A DNA stretch of 63,700 bases. Source: JAJFUG01 sp964473155 (GTDB lineage Bacteria > Gemmatimonadota > Glassbacteria > GWA2-58-10). Below, piece by piece: positions 7,323-15,271 of this stretch. The stretch's first letter is position 1. Every line of letters starts with the position of its first letter. The position numbers and the translations under genes are program-made. Location: positions 1 through 63,700 of the forward strand of contig CAYYNT010000019.1 in assembly GCA_964473155.1 (NCBI GenBank). Direction: 5' to 3'. The notes beneath the pieces were generated by a model. It was not told where the DNA came from. It saw nothing but the letters and a program-made list of their open reading frames with translations, and searched no databases.

Positions 7323-9638
7323 TCAGCGGGAATGCCCGGACGGCTCTATTACCTCGAACGTGCAACCTCGGGTGCGGCGCTCGCCGCTCGCCCGGTCGGT
7401 GATCTCCACTTTCAGGTTGTACACTCCCGGTAAAAGGGGCGAGGTGTCGATGTCGAAAGTTTCAGCCACGCTGGACTGGTTTTTCTCAGGCGCGCGCTCG
7501 AAAACCATGCTCAGGCTCTTCTCGCTTTTTTGGGCAGAAAAACCCAGCAGACGGGCCAGTTCGCTCTTTTCCTCATCCCGCGAGACAGTCACCCGTTCCT
7601 GGAACTGACCGAGCCCGGTGCTGTCCTGGGTAAGGTTGTACACCTCCAGATAGACCGCGATTTTCTCGCCCCCGGCAAAGCGCAGGCTGGGACGCGGATT
7701 AAGCTCCGCCCCGCGCCTGCGGAACAGGCCCTGGCCGCGTTCCGGGTGCGAACCGAGCAGGATGCCGCTCAGGTCGAGGCTGTTTTCATTGTAGGAACGC
7801 AGAACCATTGGCTGACGGCGCACGGCGCGGCGGCCGGGAATATCCAGCCGAAGGGCCAGGTTGTATCTGCCTGGAGCGAGCCGCAGGCGGTTGGAGGCAA
7901 GCCAGCAGGTTTCCAGCCGGTCCGCCACGGACCAGGCGATCGAGGAATCGCGGGCCACGAGGCTCCAGGTGCTGTCGAACATGGCCAGGTCGGAAAACGG
8001 GGCGTTGAACATTTCAATCGAGTCCTGCGCTGCGCTCTGGAAGAACAGAAGTTCCACGTCACCGCCCGGCGCACGGAAATCCGCCCCCAGGTATTCCTGT
8101 TTAAACACCGGCAGAGGGTCGGAGAAGGATTCGCTCGCCATAGCCTTATCGATCAATCCCATTCCCCTGGCATACACCGGGATGAAAATGAAATCCCCGG
8201 CGCCGGCCGCTTTCTCGAAAGGAAAGAAAGTCGAGCCATAGCGCCAGACCTCCTGGCTCGGGATGCCCTCCGCCTGCGGCGCCTCGAAAATGCTTGGCGG
8301 GAGGCTGAACCCGTGGGACTGCAGGATCCAGCGTGTTGTCTCGTCAGTTGGCATTTGTGTAAACTGAAGTTTCATCGGAGCTGCCGGCCGGCGCACCTCG
8401 TCCGGCTGGCCGTGCCTTACGTAGAGCAGCCCTCGCGGGTCGAGATCCAGGCGGCTGCCGCGCTGGAAAAAAAGGTCCGGGTCGTACTCGTAGATACTGG
8501 AACCGGCCCCGCCTTGCATCAGGTTGATCAGACGGTTGTAGCTCTTTGATTTCTGGAACCTGCTGTGCGGATTGCTGAGGTAGAAATAATCCTGTGCCTC
8601 GGCCAGGCGCGCGTAGTGCGTGACTCTCCGCTCGTTGAACGGTGTCAGTGGGTCAGGGTCGCGCCGTGTCCAGAACGTGCGGAAAAACGCCGCTCCCTGT
8701 TCCGGGGATTTCATCCGTTCCCATTTTTCAGCCTCTTCCGGGGTGAATATCGACTCGGCATCCACCATGAGGGCCTCAAAATCGCCGTCCCCCGCCGCTT
8801 CCTCCAGCGCCCGCTCGTAGAATTCCTCGAAACCGGTGGTGTCTGCCAGGGCAAGCCGGCAGCGGGCGCGCAGAAGCTCGCGTTCGGCAGGTTTGTATGC
8901 CGCAGTTTCCAGTTCAGCTCTTGTGAAGGCCGCCAGGGCGGGTTCATATTCCTTCAACTGATAACGGATTCGTCCGATAAGCAGCAGAAAGCTCGCAGTC
9001 CGGCTGCCCGTATCCGCCCGGGCTTCCAGAGCGGCGCAGACCCGCCGCATCTCATCCCCGGTGTGACGGACAAAACGGGTGAGCCATATCTCCAGCGCCC
9101 CGCGATACTCGGGATCAAGGCAGACCAGACTCGTCAGGCTGGAGGAGGCCATGTCGTAGCCCTTGCTGTCATCCAGCTCGAAGCCTGCCTGTCCCAGATT
9201 GTACAGGGCTTCCCGGTTGGTTGAATCCACCTGCACTGCCAGCTTGTACTCATCAGTCGCCTGCGTCAGGTGGCCCTCGCTGCCGAAGCGGATGACATGC
9301 CCCAGGCCAAGGTGAGCGTTCGAGCGTACTATGGGATCAGCGGAGTGAAGCGCCCGCCGGAAATCCGACTCCGCCCGCTCCCAAGCCCGGCGCTGCAGGC
9401 GGAAGTTCCCGCGCAGGATATAACCGGGAAAATCCCGCTTGTCCCGGTCAAGGCTGCGCTCCAGAAACTGGCTTGCCCCGGCGCTGTCGCCCTCGGCAAG
9501 AAGGGCGGCGGCCTGCTGCGAGGGTGGCGGTCCGGATGCGCCCAGGGCAGGGCAAACCGGGATCAGCAGGGTTGTAATCATAAGCCCGGAGATCAAAGCA
9601 CTTCTGATTAATAAAATCATCCGAGTTTCCTGTTTCAT
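7323..9638 (-). CDS. exported GWxTD-like TPR protein (second of tandem pair)
   Basis: A 771-residue protein with an N-terminal signal peptide (hydrophobic stretch ILLIRSALISGLMITTLLIP, then CPALGASG). Residues ~35-290 are TPR-like helices (FPGYILRGNFRLQRRAWERA, NREALYNLGQAGFELDD). Residues ~300-520 carry the GWxTD-family core: AAFFRTFWTRRDPDPLTPFN and later RGLLYVRHGQPDE, equivalent to the family's TDRGRIYIKYGPPD, although the Gly-Trp itself is not conserved. The C-terminal ~200 residues are beta-rich and almost the same as in the upstream paralogue. Its ATG overlaps the upstream stop (ATGA). Family function is not established; periplasmic or outer-membrane scaffolding is a guess. Confidence 0.75.
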   Translation of the reverse strand: MKQETRMILLIRSALISGLMITTLLIPVCPALGASGPPPSQQAAALLAEGDSAGASQFLERSLDRDKRDFPGYILRGNFRLQRRAWERAESDFRRALHSADPIVRSNAHLGLGHVIRFGSEGHLTQATDEYKLAVQVDSTNREALYNLGQAGFELDDSKGYDMASSSLTSLVCLDPEYRGALEIWLTRFVRHTGDEMRRVCAALEARADTGSRTASFLLLIGRIRYQLKEYEPALAAFTRAELETAAYKPAERELLRARCRLALADTTGFEEFYERALEEAAGDGDFEALMVDAESIFTPEEAEKWERMKSPEQGAAFFRTFWTRRDPDPLTPFNERRVTHYARLAEAQDYFYLSNPHSRFQKSKSYNRLINLMQGGAGSSIYEYDPDLFFQRGSRLDLDPRGLLYVRHGQPDEVRRPAAPMKLQFTQMPTDETTRWILQSHGFSLPPSIFEAPQAEGIPSQEVWRYGSTFFPFEKAAGAGDFIFIPVYARGMGLIDKAMASESFSDPLPVFKQEYLGADFRAPGGDVELLFFQSAAQDSIEMFNAPFSDLAMFDSTWSLVARDSSIAWSVADRLETCWLASNRLRLAPGRYNLALRLDIPGRRAVRRQPMVLRSYNENSLDLSGILLGSHPERGQGLFRRRGAELNPRPSLRFAGGEKIAVYLEVYNLTQDSTGLGQFQERVTVSRDEEKSELARLLGFSAQKSEKSLSMVFERAPEKNQSSVAETFDIDTSPLLPGVYNLKVEITDRASGERRTRGCTFEVIEPSGHSR

Positions 9639-11974
9639 CGCTGGTCAATAATCTCGAACGTGCAGCCGCGGGTGCGGCGCGCGCCGCCCGCCCGGTCTGT
9701 GATCTCCACTGTCAGGTTGTACACTCCCGGCAAGAGGGGTGAGGTGTCGATGTCAAACGTCTCCGGCAGGCTGGAGGCGGCCTTTTCCGGCGCGCGCTCG
9801 AAAGCCAGGCTCAGGCTTTTTTCACCCTTGCGGCGCCCGAAAGGAATCAGTTTCTCCAAAGTATTCTTTTTCTCGTCCATTGTCACGGTCACGCGCTCCC
9901 GGAACTCCTGGCTCCCGCCCGGTTGCCGTTTGAGGTTGTAGACCTCCAGGTAGACCGCGATTTTCTCTCCGGCGGCGAAACGCAGGCTGGGGCGGGGGTG
10001 GATTTCCACGCCGTTACGGCTGAACAGGCCCTGGCCGCGTTCCGGGTGCGAACCCAGCAGGATGCCGCTCAGGTCGAGTTTCTTTTCAGGGTAGGGCCGC
10101 AGAGTGAGAGGTTGACGGCGCACGGCGCGCCGCCCGGGAATATCCAGACGCAGAGCGTAATTATAGCTGCCGGGGGCAAGCAGCAGCCGGTTGGAGGCCA
10201 GCCAGAGACTGTCCACTCCGGCGGCTACCTGCCAGGCGATCGAGGAATCCCGCGCCACCTCTTTCCACGTGCTGTCGTACAGGGCCAGGTCGGAGAACGG
10301 AGCATTGGGCGAAGCTACCGAATCTTGCGGTGCGCTCTGAAACAGCCACAGTTCCACCCGGCCGTTCTTTCCCCGGAAATCCACCCCGAAACCTTCCTGT
10401 ACAAACTGAGGCAATGGATCTTTGAACGACTCGGTCTTCATAGCTATAGTGATATTGCCGCGCCCGCGAAAATTCTTGTAAATATACCTACCTGCGGAGC
10501 CTGTCGGCGAAATCACTCGATTGAACAGGTAGTAAGCCGAGCCATAGCGCCAGGCCTCGTAGTCAGGGGCATTGAAATCGGCTTCCCAAGGCAGGCCGAA
10601 CCTGTAGAGGAAATCCGGCTCGCCGTGGCGGATATAGAACAACCCGCGCGGCTGAAGAGCCAACGCGCTACAGCGGTCCCACCACATGGAGGGATCGTAT
10701 TTGGGATCGAAATCAGGATGTCTTGGGTCGTATGAATCTTCCGGCTCCTCTGGCTGTGTCGATTTGGATATGTCCATTCCAGCATGTTCTGTAATCGAGA
10801 TGAGGCGGTTGTATTTCTCGGAAGTGTTGTAGAAACTGTGCGGGGTGTACTCGAAATAGTTCTTTTTTGCATATTGCAGACGGCAATAGTGAGTGACCAG
10901 TCGCTCGTTGAACGGAGTAAATGGGTCCGGGTCGCGCCGCTTCCAGAATGCGCGGAAAAATGCCGCTTTCTCCGCTGGCGTATTCAGGGTGTTCCAACGC
11001 TTCGCCTCCGTTGGACTGAAAATCGGCTCGGCTTCGCGAAACAGCAGGTCGAAATCGTCCTCCTTCGCCGCCCACTGTAAGGTTTGAGCATAGGCATTCT
11101 CGAAACAGAGCGTGTCTCCCAGGATCAGCAGACAGTTCGCCCGGATCAGCGAGCTTTCGGTGCATCTGTATTCCGGGCAGTGCAAAGCCAGGCTGTCTAA
11201 CAGGGCCAGGGCCGGCCCGGCCTCCCACAGACGCTGACGGATCCGGGCGGCGTACAGACATATCCGGCAGTCACCGGGGTTGGTTGCCAGATACTGTTCG
11301 AGGCTTTCGCCGACCTCGCGCAGTCTCTTTTCACTCTGAGAATAGATCCGGTTCCACCAGATTTCCAGGGCATCGCGATAGTTCGGGTTCAGCCGGAACA
11401 GGCGCGCCAGAATGTTGTCCGCGGCCCGGTAACCACTGGTCCAACCCAGTTCGAAAGCCGTCTCGGCAATCCGGTAATAAGCCTCCAAGCAGAGCGAGTC
11501 GGCCTCGATCGCTCGGCGGTATTCGCGCACCGCCCACCCCCTGCGGTTGAGCAACTTTAGCCTGATATCCCCCAGACCCAGGTGCGCCAGAGCGCGGAGG
11601 CTGTCAGATTCCGAATAAGTCACCATCCGGAAATCCCTCTCCGACTCATCGAGCCGTCCCGCCGCCAGATGCAGTCTCCCGCGCAGCAGAAAAGCCGCGT
11701 AGTCTTTAGAATCATTACCCAGTGAGCCTTCAAGGAAGGAAAGCGCTCCGGCGCTGTCGCCCGCGGCCAGGATCTGAACCGCCCGCTCCGAGGGCAGTGA
11801 CCCGGAAGCGCCGGAAACACTGGCAGCAAGGATAAGCAGAACGCATGCGCAGTATGATAAGGTCCTTGTTATGGCAGGTTTCCAGCGGTGCGGGCAGGGG
11901 GTATCACATAGCCTTGATATGTAAGCGCGGCAATATCCGGAGCGTCTCGCTCGACCCAGCCGGGGGACTGGCAT
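9635..11974 (-). CDS. exported GWxTD-like TPR protein (first of tandem pair)
   Basis: A 779-residue paralogue of the next gene. It has a long basic N-terminus, then a signal segment (TRTLSYCACVLLILAASVSG), TPR-like helices (~60-310), the GWxTD-type core with AAFFRAFWKRRDPDPFTPFN and RGLFYIRHGEPDF, and a conserved beta-rich C-terminus (LDLSGILLGSHPERGQGLF; FDIDTSPLLPGVYNL). The start is supported by GGAG six bases before the ATG and by the promoter at 12025-12053, which gives a leader of about 45 nt. The pair shares much greater similarity in the C-terminal third than in the TPR part. This suggests duplication with later gene conversion, or strong constraint on the C-terminus. Confidence 0.75.
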   Translation of the reverse strand: MPVPRLGRARRSGYCRAYISRLCDTPCPHRWKPAITRTLSYCACVLLILAASVSGASGSLPSERAVQILAAGDSAGALSFLEGSLGNDSKDYAAFLLRGRLHLAAGRLDESERDFRMVTYSESDSLRALAHLGLGDIRLKLLNRRGWAVREYRRAIEADSLCLEAYYRIAETAFELGWTSGYRAADNILARLFRLNPNYRDALEIWWNRIYSQSEKRLREVGESLEQYLATNPGDCRICLYAARIRQRLWEAGPALALLDSLALHCPEYRCTESSLIRANCLLILGDTLCFENAYAQTLQWAAKEDDFDLLFREAEPIFSPTEAKRWNTLNTPAEKAAFFRAFWKRRDPDPFTPFNERLVTHYCRLQYAKKNYFEYTPHSFYNTSEKYNRLISITEHAGMDISKSTQPEEPEDSYDPRHPDFDPKYDPSMWWDRCSALALQPRGLFYIRHGEPDFLYRFGLPWEADFNAPDYEAWRYGSAYYLFNRVISPTGSAGRYIYKNFRGRGNITIAMKTESFKDPLPQFVQEGFGVDFRGKNGRVELWLFQSAPQDSVASPNAPFSDLALYDSTWKEVARDSSIAWQVAAGVDSLWLASNRLLLAPGSYNYALRLDIPGRRAVRRQPLTLRPYPEKKLDLSGILLGSHPERGQGLFSRNGVEIHPRPSLRFAAGEKIAVYLEVYNLKRQPGGSQEFRERVTVTMDEKKNTLEKLIPFGRRKGEKSLSLAFERAPEKAASSLPETFDIDTSPLLPGVYNLTVEITDRAGGARRTRGCTFEIIDQR

Positions 11975-12024
11975 CCCAGACTCCAGAAAACGGTGAGAGG
12001 AGATAAACCGTTTCGCTACTATAT

Positions 12025-12053
12025 ACTATAATATTTGCCGGCATGTTCCTCAA
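12025..12053 (-). promoter_or_regulatory. sigma70-type promoter for the GWxTD pair
   Basis: On the minus strand a TTGAGG -35 (12048-12053) and a TATAGT -10 (12025-12030) are separated by exactly 17 bp. Transcription would start near 12018, about 45 nt before the ATG at 11974. It is divergent from the regulator promoter at 12104-12132, with ~50 bp between the two -35 boxes. Confidence 0.65.
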
Positions 12054-12103
12054 TTGTTTTCTCGGACCGCTACGGATCGCTGGCGGAAAGGCCATGCCCC
12101 GGC

Positions 12104-12132
12104 TTGACTTTGGTATTACCGGGTAATAATAT
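12104..12132 (+). promoter_or_regulatory. sigma70-type promoter of the metal regulator/znu operon
   Basis: A TTGACT -35 (12104-12109) and a TAATAT -10 (12127-12132) have a 17-bp spacer; an overlapping AATAAT at 12125-12130 is an alternative -10 with a 15-bp spacer. The promoter faces the regulator gene at 12176, and the operator palindrome sits inside it. Confidence 0.65.
12114..12128. promoter_or_regulatory. palindromic operator overlapping the regulator promoter
   Basis: A perfect 15-bp palindrome, TATTACC-G-GGTAATA, lies between the -35 and -10 boxes and overlaps the -10. This is the classic place for a repressor site. It is 47 bp upstream of the RHH/zinc-ribbon gene that opens the metal-import operon, so autoregulation by that protein is the simplest reading. 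Binding itself is inference. Confidence 0.6.
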
Positions 12133-12175
12133 TCATCCAGAGAATGTGCTTTCAACCTCGGGAGTCAGGTGAAAA

Positions 12176-12454
12176 ATGTCCAGAACAAAACCGGAGATTA
12201 TAACGTTCAAGGCGGATGACGGCCTTCTGGCCCGTCTGAGCGCCCTGCCCAACCGCTCGGAGTTTATCCGTCGGGCGGTGCTGGACGCGCTGGGCCAGGT
12301 CTGCCCGCTGTGCGGCGGGGCCGGGACGCTCTCGCCCAACCAGCGCCGTCACTGGGAGCAATTAGCCGGGGCGCACAGCCTGCGCACCTGCGAGGAGTGC
12401 CATGAGGTGCGCCTGGTCTGTGAACATGAAACGGATGGGGATGTGCATGAATAA
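12176..12454 (+). CDS. ribbon-helix-helix (CopG-like) regulator with C-terminal zinc-ribbon
   Basis: A 92-residue protein. Residues ~5-40 fit a ribbon-helix-helix DNA-binding domain: a short strand EIITFKADD, then helix-turn-helix segments LLARLSALPNRSEFIRRAVL. Residues 43-84 hold a metal site of zinc-ribbon type: C43-x2-C46 (CPLCGGAG) and C72-x2-C75-H76 (CEECH), followed by C82-x-H84. It starts at an ATG preceded by AGGTGA, and its stop overlaps the start of the ZnuA-like gene by 8 bp, so the two are co-translated. A role as a zinc-sensing repressor of the downstream importer, in place of Zur, is inferred from domain content, the promoter-embedded palindrome and position. It is not NikR-like in its C-terminus, which would be an ACT-type domain. 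Confidence 0.7.
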   Translation: MSRTKPEIITFKADDGLLARLSALPNRSEFIRRAVLDALGQVCPLCGGAGTLSPNQRRHWEQLAGAHSLRTCEECHEVRLVCEHETDGDVHE

Positions 12455-13373
12455 AAAGAAACTCGCCGCGCTGGTTTTTTCGCTGCTGCCGGTCGCCGCG
12501 CTCTGCGGGTGCGGCGGTGACCGCGGCGCGGGCGGACGGATCGGGGTGTTCGCCGGCCTGCCGCCCGCGGGCTGGCTGGCTGAGCGGGTCGGGGGGGAGC
12601 AGGTGAGCGTCACCGTGCTGGTGGACCAGGGCCAGAGCGCGCATTCGTTCGAACCCACGCCCCGTCAGGCGGCCGCTCTGGCGCGCGCCAGGCTGTACCT
12701 GTCGAGCGGCATGCCGTTCGAGGAGACCCTGTCCGCGCGGGCAAGCCAGTCATTCCCCGGCCTGGAAGTGGTGGACCTCCGCCGCGGCCTGGCCCTTTTG
12801 CCGATGCAGGAGCCTTTGTACGAGGATGAATCGTCCGGGGGACATGAAAATCACGGCCATGCGGCGGGCGAGCCGGACCCGCATTTCTGGCTCGATCCCG
12901 TTATGATGAAAACAGCGGCCGCCACAGTGTGCGAGGCGCTCTGCCGGGCGCGTCCCGAGAGCGCGGCATATTTCCGTGAGAACCTGGCCCGCGCGCAGTC
13001 GGACCTGGACGCCCTGGACAGCCGTCTCGGGGCGCTCCTGGCCCCGTACCGCGGGCGGACGATCTACGTGTTCCATCCGGCGTTCGGCTATTTCGCCGCG
13101 CGGTACGGCCTGGTCCAGGCGGCGATAGAGGCCGGGGGACGGGAACCCTCGGCGCGGGAGCTGGCCCGCCTCACCGACCGTCTGCGCGCCGACCGGGCCG
13201 GGACGGTGTTCATCCAGAGCCAGTTCGCGGTAAGCGCCGCGGCCAGCCTTCAGCGCTCCCTGGGTGTCAGTCTGGTGGAGCTGGACCCGCAGCCCGCGGA
13301 TTACCTGACCGCCCTGGAGAAGACCGGACAGAAGATTGCAGCGTCGTTCGAGGCCGCCTCGGGGATGAAATAA
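12447..13373 (+). CDS. znuA: zinc/manganese ABC transporter substrate-binding lipoprotein (ZnuA-like)
   Basis: About 308 residues from the ATG at 12447, which fits the lipoprotein signal best (MNKKKLAALVFSLLPVAALCGC, lipobox LCGC). It is a cluster A-I metal-binding protein: HSFEPTPRQ provides the first His, DPHFWLDP the second, HPAFGYFAARYGL the third, and ELDP the C-terminal Asp. A short His-rich loop (GGHENHGHAAGEPDPH) is the kind seen in zinc- rather than manganese-specific members. It captures metal in the periplasm and delivers it to the ZnuB-like permease encoded 1 kb downstream. The gene overlaps the RHH regulator gene and is separated from znuC by a MITE-like repeat. A manganese or mixed specificity is not excluded. 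Confidence 0.9.
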   Translation: MNKKKLAALVFSLLPVAALCGCGGDRGAGGRIGVFAGLPPAGWLAERVGGEQVSVTVLVDQGQSAHSFEPTPRQAAALARARLYLSSGMPFEETLSARASQSFPGLEVVDLRRGLALLPMQEPLYEDESSGGHENHGHAAGEPDPHFWLDPVMMKTAAATVCEALCRARPESAAYFRENLARAQSDLDALDSRLGALLAPYRGRTIYVFHPAFGYFAARYGLVQAAIEAGGREPSARELARLTDRLRADRAGTVFIQSQFAVSAAASLQRSLGVSLVELDPQPADYLTALEKTGQKIAASFEAASGMK

Positions 13374-13418
13374 GACAGTAATCCACGAAGGAACACGAAG
13401 AAAAGACAAATAAAAATG

Positions 13419-13669
13419 TTTATCCACGAAGGACACGAAGAATCACGAAGTTTAAAAGCGTGTCGAAAAATGCTTAAAAAACACAACCCCCAGTTTCCCC
13501 CTTTCTTAGGGGGACTTAATTTCTCCGCTGCCAATCGGTTGCATATAACTGGCAGCCAGGGTTTTGCCTCTCCCCTTGGCAAGGGGGGACCGAGGGGGAT
13601 TTATCCAACAAATCAACGCACCTTTATAACTATTTTTCTTAGTGCCCTTTAGTGTCCTTAGTGGATAAA
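13419..13669. mobile_element. MITE-like element with 21-bp terminal inverted repeats, carrying repeat R2 copy C
   Basis: The left end (13419-13439, beginning TTTATCCACGAAGGACAC) and right end (13649-13669) are inverted repeats matching at 19 of 21 positions. A partial extra copy of the left end lies at 13383-13400. The inner 13459-13609 is related to 57195-57340 and has complementary C- and G-runs (CCCCCTTTCTTAGGGGGAC; TCTCCCCTTGGCAAGGGGGG). No transposase or credible protein is encoded, and I see no clear target duplication. It fills the only gap in the znu operon (13374-13694), between znuA and znuC. Confidence 0.6.
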
Positions 13670-13694
13670 ACTGCTTTGGGGGTGGGGTTTTCTG

Positions 13695-14435
13695 ATGGAC
13701 AGTCCGGTCATAGAACTGCGCGGGGTGGATTTCGCGTACAACGGCGCGCCGGTTCTGAGCGGGGTGGATTTCGCGATCCAGCCGAGGGATTTCGCCTGCG
13801 TGGTGGGACCGAACGGCGGGGGCAAGACCACGCTCGCGCGCCTGATCCTTGGGCTGCTGCGTCCCGTCCGGGGTGTGGTGCGGGTGTTCGGCGGCTCGCC
13901 GGACTCCTCCAGTCACCGCCTGGGCTACCTTCCGCAGAATCCGCGTTTCGACCCGCGATTCCCGGCCAGCCTGCTGGATGTGGTGCGCCTGGGCCGTCTG
14001 GTCCGCGGCGCGCGTCCGGGGCTGGGGGGACAGGCTGAGCGCCGGGCCGCGGAGGACGCTCTGCGCGAGGTGGGCCTCTACGAGCGCCGTCAAAGCCCGT
14101 TCGCCGAGCTTTCCGGCGGACAGCGCCAGCGCGCCCTGATAGCCCGCGCCCTGGCCTGCCAGCCCGAGCTGTTGGTGCTGGACGAGCCGACCGCGAACCT
14201 GGACATTCAGGCCGAGCACGATATTTATGACCTTCTGCGCTCACTCAACGAGCGGCTGACTATCCTGATGGTCTCGCACGACCTGTTTTTCGTCTCGAAA
14301 TTCGTCAACCGGGTGATCTGCGTGAAAGGCCACGTGCACGTGCACCAGACCGGGGAGATCACGGACGGGATGATCCGCTCGCTGTACGGGGCGGACATGC
14401 GCCTGGTGCGCCACACCGGCGAGGAGGCCCTCTGA
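13695..14435 (+). CDS. znuC: zinc/manganese ABC transporter ATP-binding protein (ZnuC-like)
   Basis: A 246-residue ABC ATPase. It has Walker A GPNGGGKTTLARLIL (~residues 38-52), Q-loop LPQNPRFD, signature LSGGQRQRALIARALA (~140), Walker B LLVLDEPTANLD (~158) and H-loop VSHDLFF. Sequence and size match the metal-uptake ATPases of the ZnuC/MntB group. Its stop overlaps the start of the permease gene (TGATG). With the ZnuA-like lipoprotein upstream it completes a high-affinity divalent-metal importer at the inner membrane. Confidence 0.9.
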   Translation: MDSPVIELRGVDFAYNGAPVLSGVDFAIQPRDFACVVGPNGGGKTTLARLILGLLRPVRGVVRVFGGSPDSSSHRLGYLPQNPRFDPRFPASLLDVVRLGRLVRGARPGLGGQAERRAAEDALREVGLYERRQSPFAELSGGQRQRALIARALACQPELLVLDEPTANLDIQAEHDIYDLLRSLNERLTILMVSHDLFFVSKFVNRVICVKGHVHVHQTGEITDGMIRSLYGADMRLVRHTGEEAL

Positions 14436-15271
14436 TGGGAGCGTTCCTGGCCGACCTTCCGCGCTACGATTTCCTGCTCTTTGCCCTGGCCGCGGGCCTT
14501 CTGGCCAGCGTCGCCTGCGGCGTGGTGGGGACCTATGTGGTAACGCGGCGGATCAGCTATATCGCCGGGGGCATCTCGCACAGCGTGTTAGGCGGGATCG
14601 GGGCGGCGCGCTATTTCCAGACAGTGCACGGCTGGAGTTGGCTGAGTCCGATGCTTGGGGCGGTGGCCGCGGCCCTGGCCTCGGCGCTGATTATCGGCTG
14701 GGCTGGTCTGAGGGCGCGCGAGCGCGAGGACACGGTGATCGGGGCGCTCTGGGCCGTGGGGATGGCGGCCGGAGTGCTGTTCATTTCACAGACTCCGGGC
14801 TACAACGCGGACCTGATGAGCTACCTGTTCGGCAACGTGCTGTTGGTGGGCGCGCGCGACCTCTGGCTGATCGCGGCCCTGGACTGCGTGGTGCTGGCCC
14901 TGGTGGCGCTGTACTACCGTCAGTTCTTAGCCGTGTGTTTCGACCCTGAGTTCGCCCGCCTGCGCGGCGTGCCGGTGGAGGCGTTCTACCTTCTGCTGCT
15001 CTGCCTGGTGGCGCTGACCGTGGTGCTGCTGATCCCGGTGGTGGGGGTGGTGCTGGTGTTAGCCCTGGTGACATTGCCCGCGGCCGTGGCCGGTCGGTTC
15101 ACGAAAAGCCTGTGGGGCATGATGCTGGCCGCGGCGGGGCTTTCGATGCTGTTCACTACTGGCGGGCTGGCCCTGAGCTACGGCCCCGGCCTGCCCCCCG
15201 GAGCTACCACGATCATGCTGGCCGGGGGGGTGTATCTGGCGGTGATGGTGGGGAAACGCGGGCAAAACTGA
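14435..15271 (+). CDS. znuB: zinc/manganese ABC transporter permease (ZnuB-like)
   Basis: A 278-residue ABC-3 family permease with about eight hydrophobic segments. Family blocks include the N-terminal GVVGTYVVTRRISYIAGGIS followed by HSVLGG, the middle FGNVLLVGARDLW, and the C-terminal LVTLPAAVAGRFTKSLWGMM. It forms the membrane channel for the ZnuA/ZnuC partners encoded upstream and is translationally coupled to znuC. Its stop codon abuts the stop of the convergent restriction-modification gene with no space between them, so there is no room for a terminator and the transcripts must run into each other. Confidence 0.9.
   Translation: MGAFLADLPRYDFLLFALAAGLLASVACGVVGTYVVTRRISYIAGGISHSVLGGIGAARYFQTVHGWSWLSPMLGAVAAALASALIIGWAGLRAREREDTVIGALWAVGMAAGVLFISQTPGYNADLMSYLFGNVLLVGARDLWLIAALDCVVLALVALYYRQFLAVCFDPEFARLRGVPVEAFYLLLLCLVALTVVLLIPVVGVVLVLALVTLPAAVAGRFTKSLWGMMLAAAGLSMLFTTGGLALSYGPGLPPGATTIMLAGGVYLAVMVGKRGQN

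Noticed and set aside
7530..8549. 339-codon plus-strand frame
   Set aside because: Antisense to the second GWxTD-like gene.
13383..13440. Tandem ATCCACGAAGG-ACACGAAG copies considered as the start of a CRISPR array
   Set aside because: Only two imperfect copies with no regular spacers; explained better as element ends.
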